From the NCBI GenBank assembly GCA_900752535.1, contig CAADVV010000168.1:1-13771 (forward strand): a DNA stretch of 13,771 nucleotides. Reading direction: 5' to 3'. The notes beneath the pieces were generated by a model. The model worked only from the letters and a program-made list of their open reading frames with translations. It did no database searches and was not told where the DNA came from. Shown here in pieces: positions 1 through 5,217 of this stretch (the first letter of the stretch is position 1; each line of letters starts with the position of its first letter). Origin of the DNA: Bacteroidales bacterium. GTDB lineage: Bacteria; Bacteroidota; Bacteroidia; Bacteroidales; Muribaculaceae. The position numbers were made by a program, and so were the translations under genes.

Positions 1-87
1 ATATTGTTGCTTGAGCCGTGTGATGGGAAACTATCACGCACGGTTCTTAGGGGGGAAAGCGCCCGCAAGGGCGCCGACCTACCCGCC
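1..87 (+). mobile_element. 3' end of a group II intron (domains V and VI)
   Basis: Positions 13-46 fold as a 34-nt domain V: a 7-bp lower stem (13-19 with 40-46), a two-base bulge (38-39), a 7-bp upper stem (20-26 with 31-37) and a GAAA tetraloop (27-30). The AGC catalytic triad is at 14-16. Positions 50-84 form a domain VI-like hairpin: GCGCCC (59-64), loop GCAA, GGGCGC (69-74), above a G-rich/C-rich basal stem with an unpaired A at 81 that fits the lariat branch point. Intron position 1 and the reverse-transcriptase ORF lie upstream of the window. The 3' splice site should be 7-8 nt past the branch A, near 87-88, just where MobC-like coding sequence begins. The bases there end in GCC rather than the usual AY, so the exact junction is uncertain (a GAC ends at 92). 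The reading frame is open through the intron end by chance; those codons are not mobC. Confidence 0.85.
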
Positions 88-1548
88 CCGACACTGGCCA
101 CAAAGCTCTATTATCATTACAAGAAAAATCAAAAGCTCGGCAAAGTGCCTAAAGGATGCACATTCAACATGATCAACTTCGTGGACGTCGAGTACAGTCG
201 CCGGGTGAATCCCATTCAGGCAAAGTACATCAACAGTCTCGCCGCTGCGAGCGAAACGGCGGAAACGCTGTTGGAATCCCTGCAGAAAGGCAAGAAAGAG
301 GGCGGCGGAGGCAGCGACCAGTTTTTCCAGACCTCGGCGGTGAACTTCCTTGCTGCCTGCATCTACTTTTTCGTGAATTACGAAAAAGAGCCTTACGATG
401 CCGACGGCAATATTCTATACGCAGAGAAGCAGCAAGATCCGGAAACAAAGTTCTGGAAGCCGACGGGCGTGGTACGAGACCGTGAAGGCGGCAACATCGT
501 GGAACCGGCCTATTGGCTGGGCAAATATTCGGACATGCCGCATATCCTGTCGTTCCTGAACGAGAGTTACCAGACCATTTTCGAGGTACTGGAGACAGAT
601 AACGAGGTCGCCCCATTACTCGGTCCGTTCCAGACGGCTTTCAAAAACAAGGCAATGGAGCAGCTGGAAGGTATGATAGGTACGCTGCGTGTCTATACCT
701 CGCGCTTGGCGACCAAAGAGAGTTACTGGATATTCCATCGTGACGGCGACGACTTCGACCTGAAGGTGAGCGACCCGAAGCATCCGAGTTACCTGCTGAT
801 AGCGAACGACCCGGAGATGGAGAGCATTATCGGGGCACTGAACGCCCTTATTTTGAACCGTCTCGTTACCCGTGTGAATACGGGACAGGGCAAGAATATT
901 CCCGTGAGCATCATCGTGGATGAGCTGCCGACACTGTATTTCCACAAGATAGACCGCCTGATCGGTACGGCACGAAGCAACAAGGTAAGCGTGACGCTCG
1001 GCTTTCAAGAACTACCGCAGTTGGAAGCCGATTACGGCAAGGTGGGTATGCAGAAAATCATCACGACGGTGGGCAATGTGGTGAGCGGTTCAGCCCGTGC
1101 CAAGGAGACACTGGAATGGTTGTCCGGCGACATTTTCGGCAAGGTGGTACAGATTAAGAAGGGAGTTACGATAGACCGGGACAAAACCTCCTTCAACCTG
1201 AACGAGAACATGGACAGTCTCGTACCCGCTTCGAAAATCTCGGATATGCCAACGGGCTGGATATGCGGTCAGACGGCACGGGACTTCATCCAAACAAAAA
1301 CCGGTATAGGCGGTTCGATGAACGTACAGGAAGCGGAGGAGTTCAAGACCTCGAAGTTCTTCTGCAAAACAGATTTCGACATGAAGGAAATCAAGAAGGA
1401 GGAAGCGGCGTATGTACCGTTACCGAAGTTCTACACGTTCAAGTCGAGGGAGGAACGGGAACGCATTCTTTATCGGAATTTCGTGAATGTGGGAATGGAG
1501 GTAAAAGAAATGATAAAGGACGTGCTGAACAAACGGGGGGCGAAATAG
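88..1548 (+). CDS. mobC: MobC-type conjugative coupling protein (T4CP), 3' exon
   Basis: About 486 residues of a TraG/VirD4-family coupling protein, the inner-membrane ATPase that links the relaxosome to the type IV secretion channel. Visible features are IIVDELPTLYF near 907-939 (Walker-B-like acidic pair), GFQELPQLEADYG near 1000-1038 (the Gln-rich motif of TraG/TrwB proteins), and the MobC-typical stretch ending in LLESLQKGKKEGGGGSD near 268-318. The N-terminal membrane segments and Walker A loop are missing: they belong to the 5' exon beyond the intron and the window edge. Full-length Bacteroidales MobC proteins are about 650-670 residues by recall, so the intron sits roughly 180 codons in, at a DFK-type block just after Walker A. 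The 3' exon is intact with no internal stop. The gene is followed by a strong hairpin at 1579-1616. The family call is firm; the symbol follows CTnDOT usage. Confidence 0.88.
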   Translation, partial: PTLATKLYYHYKKNQKLGKVPKGCTFNMINFVDVEYSRRVNPIQAKYINSLAAASETAETLLESLQKGKKEGGGGSDQFFQTSAVNFLAACIYFFVNYEKEPYDADGNILYAEKQQDPETKFWKPTGVVRDREGGNIVEPAYWLGKYSDMPHILSFLNESYQTIFEVLETDNEVAPLLGPFQTAFKNKAMEQLEGMIGTLRVYTSRLATKESYWIFHRDGDDFDLKVSDPKHPSYLLIANDPEMESIIGALNALILNRLVTRVNTGQGKNIPVSIIVDELPTLYFHKIDRLIGTARSNKVSVTLGFQELPQLEADYGKVGMQKIITTVGNVVSGSARAKETLEWLSGDIFGKVVQIKKGVTIDRDKTSFNLNENMDSLVPASKISDMPTGWICGQTARDFIQTKTGIGGSMNVQEAEEFKTSKFFCKTDFDMKEIKKEEAAYVPLPKFYTFKSREERERILYRNFVNVGMEVKEMIKDVLNKRGAK

Positions 1549-1578
1549 AAAGCCGGCTTCCGTTATGGAAGGAAGCAA

Positions 1579-1616
1579 AAACGCCTGCAATGATTCCGTG
1601 ATTATTGCAGGCGTTT
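1579..1616 (+). terminator. Perfect 13-bp hairpin after mobC
   Basis: AAACGCCTGCAAT (1579-1591) and ATTGCAGGCGTTT (1604-1616) are perfect inverted repeats around a 12-nt loop, starting 31 bp after the mobC stop codon. The downstream side carries only GTTT and CGGTGTTT rather than a long U tract. Because the stem carries A's on one side and T's on the other it could act in both directions, which would suit the convergent minus-strand fragment at 1674-1787. Confidence 0.7.
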
Positions 1617-1673
1617 CGGTGTTTCCTATCTATTGTGAAAAATCTTATAGTCCAAAATCAACTTCTTGCGGCC

Positions 1674-1787
1674 CTACACAAAAGAAGGGAAATCTATATA
1701 ACAGGTATATTTACCAGCCCCCTCTTTTTCTATAATACCTGCATCTTCCATTTTAGGGATAGACATCCTAATCTGTCCGATGGACAA
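1674..1787 (-). pseudogene. C-terminal fragment of a winged-helix protein
   Basis: Minus-strand reading from 1787 to a TAG at 1674-1676 gives 37 residues, including GQIRMSIPKMEDAGIIEKEG and then KYTCYIDFPSFV. This looks like a recognition helix followed by the two-stranded wing of a winged-helix DNA-binding domain. An in-frame TAA at 1788-1790 cuts it off, and upstream codons (a short NYCICAIIE-like stretch) look decayed. There is no start codon or full domain, so it reads as a relic of an ICE or phage-type regulator. The fragment is short and the family is not identified; chance cannot be excluded. Confidence 0.35.
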
Positions 1788-1900
1788 TTACTCTATAATA
1801 GCACAAATACAATAATTCATTACCTAAAACAACAAAATGAAAATCATGTAATAACAATGAATAAAAATAGGAAAGCAACGGGCTCTTCAATGAAAAACAG

Positions 1901-1929
1901 TATATTTGCATTCAATAACAATATATTTG
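1901..1929 (+). promoter_or_regulatory. Tandem Bacteroidetes -7 boxes before the XRE relic
   Basis: TATATTTG occurs at 1901-1908 and again at 1922-1929, both as TATATTTGCA, 21 bp apart, and both fit the TAnnTTTG consensus. The region 1549-1932 is otherwise AT-rich with no other coding signal than the fragment at 1674-1787. Neither copy has a clear TTTG box 19 bp upstream. The first box would place transcription start roughly 15-20 nt before the ATG at 1933; the second would give a nearly leaderless message. The duplicated motif could also be an operator for the XRE protein. Confidence 0.5.
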
Positions 1930-1932
1930 CAC

Positions 1933-2153
1933 ATGGGAAAGGAGGTAAACCGTATTAAGGCAGTGTTGGCAGAAAGCGGGAAAACCAATCTATGGCTGGC
2001 CGAACAACTGGGAGTAACCCCACAACCGTATCGAAATGGTGTACCAACACCTGTCACCCGGATTTATATACGTTCTCACGAATAGCAAAACTGCCGCATC
2101 CTTTACCAGACAGAACCAATTATGACAGAACAGATAACAGACATCGGCAATAG
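1933..2153 (+). pseudogene. Frameshifted XRE-family helix-turn-helix regulator
   Basis: From ATG 1933 the frame reads MGKEVNRIKAVLAESGKTNL, then WLAEQLGVTP, the first half of a Cro/C1-type HTH. It then ends at a TAG at 2083-2085 after unrelated residues. In the frame one base back, reading continues as TTVSKWCTNT, CHPDLYTFSRIAKL (about 2022-2093), the second half of the same fold, and stays open to a TAG at 2151-2153, overlapping the next gene's start at 2122. Loss of a single base around 2014-2022 explains this. A GGAGG at 1941-1945 lies inside the frame and is not its ribosome site. Small XRE genes are often found directly before AlbA_2/ATP-binding genes in Bacteroides, so this was probably the partner regulator of the next gene and is now inactive, unless the base loss is a sequencing error. 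Confidence 0.75.
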
Positions 2154-3657
2154 GCTGAAGGCATTGACACGCCAAGGCGAGACAACGGAAGTGGAATTCA
2201 AATCGGCACGCGGAGGATTCCCAGCCAGCCTGTGGGAAAGCTATTCTGCTTTCGCTAATACAAACGGCGGAACAATCGTTCTCGGCGTACAGGAAAAGGA
2301 TAACCGCTTCTTCTTCGACGGACTTACGGAAGAAACTGCGGTGCGCTACAAGAAAATTTTCTGGGACTCCGCCCATAACAAAGGGAAAATAAGCATTTGC
2401 CTGCCTCGCGAATCAGACGTGAAGATAGAACAGATCGACAACTCTTATATCCTGATATGCGAGATACCACGGGCAAGTTATGAACTCCGCCCTGTATATG
2501 TGACTACCAATCCTTTCGGGAATACATACCGAAGAAACCACGAGGGGGATTACCGCTGTACCGATGCGGAAGTACGACGCATGTTCGCAGATGCGGAACA
2601 TGACCGTCATCCGCAGGACGGACGTATCCTTGCGGGTTATGACTTCGAGCGGGATATAGACATGGAAAGCCTGCACCAATACCGGCAGACGCTCGCCAGC
2701 CTGCAGCCTTCCCATCCGTGGGTAGGGATCAGTGACATGGATTTCCTGAAAAAGATAGGTGCATACGCCACGGAATACGAGACGGGTAAAGAGGGATTCA
2801 CACTGGCGGGTATCCTGATGTTCGGGAAACACGACAGCATCATCAATCGTTCGGGCGACCCGATGTATTTCGTGGATTATCGGGAACGGCTCGCCACCGA
2901 TAATCCCGATATAAGGTGGACACACCGCATCTATCCGGACGGGACATGGGAAGCCAACCTTTACCAGTTCTACATCCGGGTATATAACCGTCTGATACAA
3001 TCGCTGCCCCGTCCTTTCATGATGAAAGACGGAGTGCGTCAAGAAGAGACACCGGCCCATGATGCCGTGCGTGAGGCTCTCATCAACTGTATTATCCACC
3101 AAGACGTCAACGCGCAGGGGCATATCATCGTGGAACGTACCGACGAAAGTCTTGTTTTTATGAATCCAGGCATGATGTTGGTTTCCCAACAGCAATATTT
3201 CGAGGGAGGACGCAGCATTTGCCGTAATCCGACCCTGCAAAAGATGTTCATGCTGCTCGGACGTGCCGAGAAAGCCGGTAGCGGTGTGGATAAAATCGTA
3301 AGCGGGTGGCAATATTTAGGCTGGCCGCATCCTTCCGTTGCGGAAGAGATGCGCCCCGATTATGTGGTGCTGACCCTGCGGCTGGGAGTAAAAACGACAC
3401 AAAAAACCCCGACAAGAAAACCCGACAAGAAAACCCGACAAGAAAAGTGTAAGGAAGAAGCAAATTATGGAATTTTGCATAGAACCGAGGTCTTTATCCG
3501 AAATTCTGGAGCTTTTGGGATTGAAAAACAGGGAAAACGTAATGACTGTCTATATCAATCCGATGATCGAGGCAGGTACGTTGAGAATGACGGAACCCGA
3601 CAACCCGACCAGCCGAAACCAGATGTATGTAACGGTAAAAGCGGAATAACAGCATAA
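2122..3657 (+). CDS. AlbA_2/HATPase ATP-binding protein, C-terminus out of frame
   Basis: As read, 511 residues. The N-terminus (about 18-140) is an AlbA_2 (Schlafen-like, COG2865) domain with EVEFKSARGG and FANTNGGTIVLGVQE. The middle and C-terminal part (about 300-410) is a HATPase_c_4-like ATP-binding domain with AVREALINCIIHQD, FMNPG and GRAEKAGSGVDKI. Members are annotated as ATP-dependent helicase RecG-like or transcriptional regulators; their biochemistry is poorly known. After residue about 428 the frame passes through a 13-bp tandem repeat and the last ~70 residues (after TRQEKCKEE) look random. A plausible winged-helix tail lies in the +1 frame (3467-3649). Removing one repeat copy would join the two into a 504-residue protein ending at 3649. 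The start at 2122 overlaps the XRE relic, consistent with an old translationally coupled pair. A terminator follows immediately. Confidence 0.8.
   Translation: MTEQITDIGNRLKALTRQGETTEVEFKSARGGFPASLWESYSAFANTNGGTIVLGVQEKDNRFFFDGLTEETAVRYKKIFWDSAHNKGKISICLPRESDVKIEQIDNSYILICEIPRASYELRPVYVTTNPFGNTYRRNHEGDYRCTDAEVRRMFADAEHDRHPQDGRILAGYDFERDIDMESLHQYRQTLASLQPSHPWVGISDMDFLKKIGAYATEYETGKEGFTLAGILMFGKHDSIINRSGDPMYFVDYRERLATDNPDIRWTHRIYPDGTWEANLYQFYIRVYNRLIQSLPRPFMMKDGVRQEETPAHDAVREALINCIIHQDVNAQGHIIVERTDESLVFMNPGMMLVSQQQYFEGGRSICRNPTLQKMFMLLGRAEKAGSGVDKIVSGWQYLGWPHPSVAEEMRPDYVVLTLRLGVKTTQKTPTRKPDKKTRQEKCKEEANYGILHRTEVFIRNSGAFGIEKQGKRNDCLYQSDDRGRYVENDGTRQPDQPKPDVCNGKSGITA
3408..3446 (+). repeat. Three perfect tandem copies of a 13-bp unit in a coding linker
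   Basis: CCCGACAAGAAAA occurs at 3408-3420, 3421-3433 and 3434-3446 without mismatch. Because 13 is not a multiple of 3, each gain or loss shifts the frame. In the current three-copy state the upstream frame (from 2122) runs on to 3657 with a nonsense-like tail. With two copies it joins the winged-helix frame that stops at 3649. The encoded linker is Lys/Thr/Pro/Arg-rich. Confidence 0.95.
3467..3649 (+). pseudogene. Out-of-frame C-terminal winged-helix domain of the ATP-binding protein
   Basis: This 60-residue frame reads MEFCIEPRSLSEILELLGLK, then MTVYINPMIEAGTLRMTEPD, then NQMYVTVKAE. This is a helix-turn-helix plus wing of the kind found at the C-terminus of AlbA_2/HATPase_c_4 proteins. 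It is in frame +1 relative to the gene starting at 2122 and open upstream through the 13-bp repeat. It probably is not a separate gene: no ribosome site precedes the ATG at 3467, and the coding sense only makes sense as the tail of the upstream protein. It is the part switched off by the present repeat number. Confidence 0.75.
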
Positions 3658-3681
3658 AAGCTCCCTTTCCGGGGAGCTTTT
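3656..3681 (+). terminator. Rho-independent terminator after the ATP-binding gene
   Basis: AAAAGCTCCC (3656-3665) pairs perfectly with GGGAGCTTTT (3672-3681) around a 6-nt loop, giving a GC-rich stem flanked by A and T runs. It begins 6 bp after the winged-helix stop (3649) and overlaps the longer frame's stop codon at 3655-3657, so it fits 3649 as the ancestral end of the gene. It can also stop minus-strand transcription from the araC side. Confidence 0.88.
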
Positions 3682-3721
3682 ATGAGAATATATATTCCTG
3701 CCGGACGGGGAATACATTACT

Positions 3722-4003
3722 TTATCCCTTTTGCATGAAAAATTTTTTGAAGAACAGCTCAATCTTGTCGAAAGGAATCACGCTCATATTATCGTACAAG
3801 TCGGTATAGTTCGCACCGGGAACAATCAACAGTTCCTTGTTACGGCCTTTCAGTTTCATCAGCAGGAGCCCGTGGTCCAGCTTGTCCTCTCCGGCGATGA
3901 CATACGAGATACCGAGCCCATGCAGGAATGCCTTGTAGGTGTTGCTTGCACCGGCTCCCAATACTCCGATGACTTCGGCGTTGTAGGTCAGCGCATTCGA
4001 CTT
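3722..4003 (-). pseudogene. Chimeric relic: RibD/DHFR-like segment fused to alpha/beta-hydrolase tail
   Basis: The minus strand is open from 4003 (after a TGA at 4004-4006) to a stop at 3722 but has no credible start codon; a TTG lies at 3961. Its first ~55 residues include AEVIGVLGAGASNTYKAFLH and LGISYVIAGEDKLDHGLLL, which resemble the late part of the dihydrofolate-reductase/RibD C-terminal family. The last ~36 residues, KELLIVPGANYTDLYD and IPFDKIELFFKKFF, instead match the end of the hydrolase at 5218-6810 (KELYIVPDANHVDLYD, IPFDKLTDFF). The catalytic His of that motif is replaced by Tyr. It therefore looks like a deletion scar that joined two genes once lying behind araC. The family resemblance of the first part is from memory; the match of the second part is directly visible. 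Confidence 0.65.
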
Positions 4004-4056
4004 TCAGCCAAGATGCCCCGAATACTGATAGTGTTATCTTATTACGGATATTGCAA

Positions 4057-4956
4057 TCAATTTGCCGCCCTGTATTCATTGGGCGTACACCCGGCCATTT
4101 TCTTGAACCAACGGCTGAAGTGTTGCGGATATGGAAATCCAAGTTCATAGGATATTTCACTTATGGACTTCGCCGTATTGAATACCCGCTCTTTAGCGAC
4201 ATCGAGCATTTTCTGCTGGATGTGTTTCAGGGCAGACATTCCTGTTTCTTTTTTCATCAGGTCACTGAAATAATTCGGGGAAAGGCAAAGCTTGTCTGCA
4301 CAATATTGCACAGTCGGCATCCCTCCATGCCTTGCAGGGGCATCAGAGGCGAAATAGTCATCCAGAAGGTCCTCGAAACGCGCTAACAGGTCGTGATTGG
4401 CATTTTCGCGGGTGATGAACTGACGGTCGTAGAAGCGGATGCAATAGTCAAGCAGCAGCTTGATGTTATCCACGATGAGCGAACGGCTGTGCTTGTCGAT
4501 AGGATACTGCAGCTCCATGCGAATTTTTTCCATACATTCTATAACCGTCCGTCTTTCTTGTTCGGAAAGGTGCAGGGCTTCGTTGGCATTGTAAGAAAAA
4601 TATGAATAATCTTTCATTATATGCGCCAATGGTGTACCTCGCAGAAATTCGGGATGAAATGCAACAACCCATCCTTCGGGCTGGTGCAGCTGCCCGTCAT
4701 CTTCAGATCCCATTACCTGACCGGGGGCGAGGAAAAGCATCGTCCCCTGCTGATAATCGTATATGCTTTTTCCATATTTAAGATTTCCACAGTTCGCATC
4801 TTTCAATAGAATAGCATAGATGTTATACAGTTTTTTCCCGAACCGGAGAGGCTTCCCTTTACTGCCTTCAATGACGCTGACCAACGGGTGCTGGGTCTCC
4901 ACGCCGAAATAGTCGTTGTACTGCTGGACTGTATCAACCTTCATTATTTCACTCAT
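4057..4956 (-). CDS. AraC-family transcriptional activator
   Basis: 299 residues, the normal length for an AraC/XylS regulator. The N-terminal ~170 residues form a cupin-like sensor region (QGTMLFLAPGQVMG, PEGWVVAFHPEFLRG). The C-terminal ~90 residues carry the double helix-turn-helix: CADKLCLSPNYFSDLMKKET for the first and ISEISYELGFPYPQHFSRWF for the second, ending KMAGCTPNEYR, the classic family signature. Start ATG 4954-4956; a second in-frame ATG at 4942-4944 is possible. It is divergent from the enzyme cluster and 261 bp from its first gene. Repeated AAATTG half-sites lie in that gap and before the second gene, making this protein the likely activator of both. The effector is unknown. 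It resembles in arrangement the AraC-controlled carbonyl-stress loci (YqhC type), but that is analogy only. Confidence 0.93.
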   Translation of the reverse strand: MSEIMKVDTVQQYNDYFGVETQHPLVSVIEGSKGKPLRFGKKLYNIYAILLKDANCGNLKYGKSIYDYQQGTMLFLAPGQVMGSEDDGQLHQPEGWVVAFHPEFLRGTPLAHIMKDYSYFSYNANEALHLSEQERRTVIECMEKIRMELQYPIDKHSRSLIVDNIKLLLDYCIRFYDRQFITRENANHDLLARFEDLLDDYFASDAPARHGGMPTVQYCADKLCLSPNYFSDLMKKETGMSALKHIQQKMLDVAKERVFNTAKSISEISYELGFPYPQHFSRWFKKMAGCTPNEYRAAN

Positions 4957-4980
4957 AATTTCTTCTTTTTTAAGTCATTG

Positions 4981-5040
4981 CAAATATAGCTATTTTTCTG
5001 CAATAGCTTTTCATTCCGCTTTTAATCAAAAGCAAAGATA
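4981..5040 (-). promoter_or_regulatory. Candidate araC promoter, two -7 boxes on the minus strand
   Basis: On the minus strand TATATTTG lies at 4988-4981 and TATCTTTG at 5040-5033; both fit TAnnTTTG. The nearer one would give a leader of about 20 nt before the ATG at 4956. No good TTTG box is found 19 bp upstream of either, so which one is used is unclear. The ribosome-binding zone is the A-rich sequence AAAAAAGAAGAAATT, typical of Bacteroidetes genes without a strong Shine-Dalgarno. Confidence 0.5.
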
Positions 5041-5087
5041 CGGACTCCCGATGGTACGGCATATACCGAAATCATCGTTTTGGATAC

Positions 5088-5093
5088 CAATTT
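5088..5093 (-). promoter_or_regulatory. Reverse-oriented AAATTG half-site near araC
   Basis: The minus strand at 5096-5085 reads GTAAAATTGGTA, closely matching the forward site at 5149-5159 (TAAAATTGATA, preceded by CCCG). It is a single copy with no partner 21 bp away. Its position between araC and the cluster promoter would suit an upstream operator used for looping or autoregulation. Confidence 0.45.
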
Positions 5094-5128
5094 TACAGGT
5101 GTGCCGGCATCGTTCTTACCGGCCCGTT

Positions 5129-5163
5129 GAAATTGGTCATTCTACCCGTAAAATTGATACATG
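5129..5163 (+). promoter_or_regulatory. Candidate AraC operator upstream of the first cluster gene
   Basis: Two direct half-sites, AAATTG at 5130-5135 (in GAAATTGGTCAT) and at 5151-5156 (in AAATTGATACAT), are 21 bp apart, about two helical turns, as usual for AraC-type dimers. The block 5129-5163 matches 6809-6843 at 31 of 35 positions. The proximal half-site ends 26 bp before the -7 box at 5183 and there is no TTTG at the expected -33 place (5160-5163 reads CATG), which fits an activator-dependent promoter. Confidence 0.7.
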
Positions 5164-5182
5164 GAAGCCCGCCCGTTCCCGC

Positions 5183-5190
5183 TACTTTTG
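5183..5190 (+). promoter_or_regulatory. -7 box of the first cluster promoter
   Basis: TACTTTTG fits TAnnTTTG. It lies 28 bp before the ATG at 5218 and therefore rules out the in-frame ATG at 5161, which would be untranscribed. Its distance to the upstream operator block is identical to that of the box at 6863-6870. Confidence 0.7.
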
Positions 5191-5217
5191 CATTATAAGC
5201 CATTAAATATAACGAAC

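Noticed and set aside
1605..1958. Plus-strand open frame of 117 codons after mobC
   Set aside because: It starts inside the terminator hairpin, has low-complexity A/T-driven composition and no recognisable domain.
2413..3312. Long minus-strand open frame of 299 codons
   Set aside because: It lies antisense to the AlbA_2/HATPase gene, whose plus-strand product has clear family motifs; the minus reading has none.
3408..3446. Tandem 13-bp repeats as a CRISPR-like array
   Set aside because: There are no spacers between units and the unit is too short; it is a simple tandem repeat in a coding linker.
5161..5217. Upstream ATG start at 5161 for the hydrolase fusion
   Set aside because: It precedes the -7 box at 5183, and the ATG at 5218 begins an ideal signal peptide.
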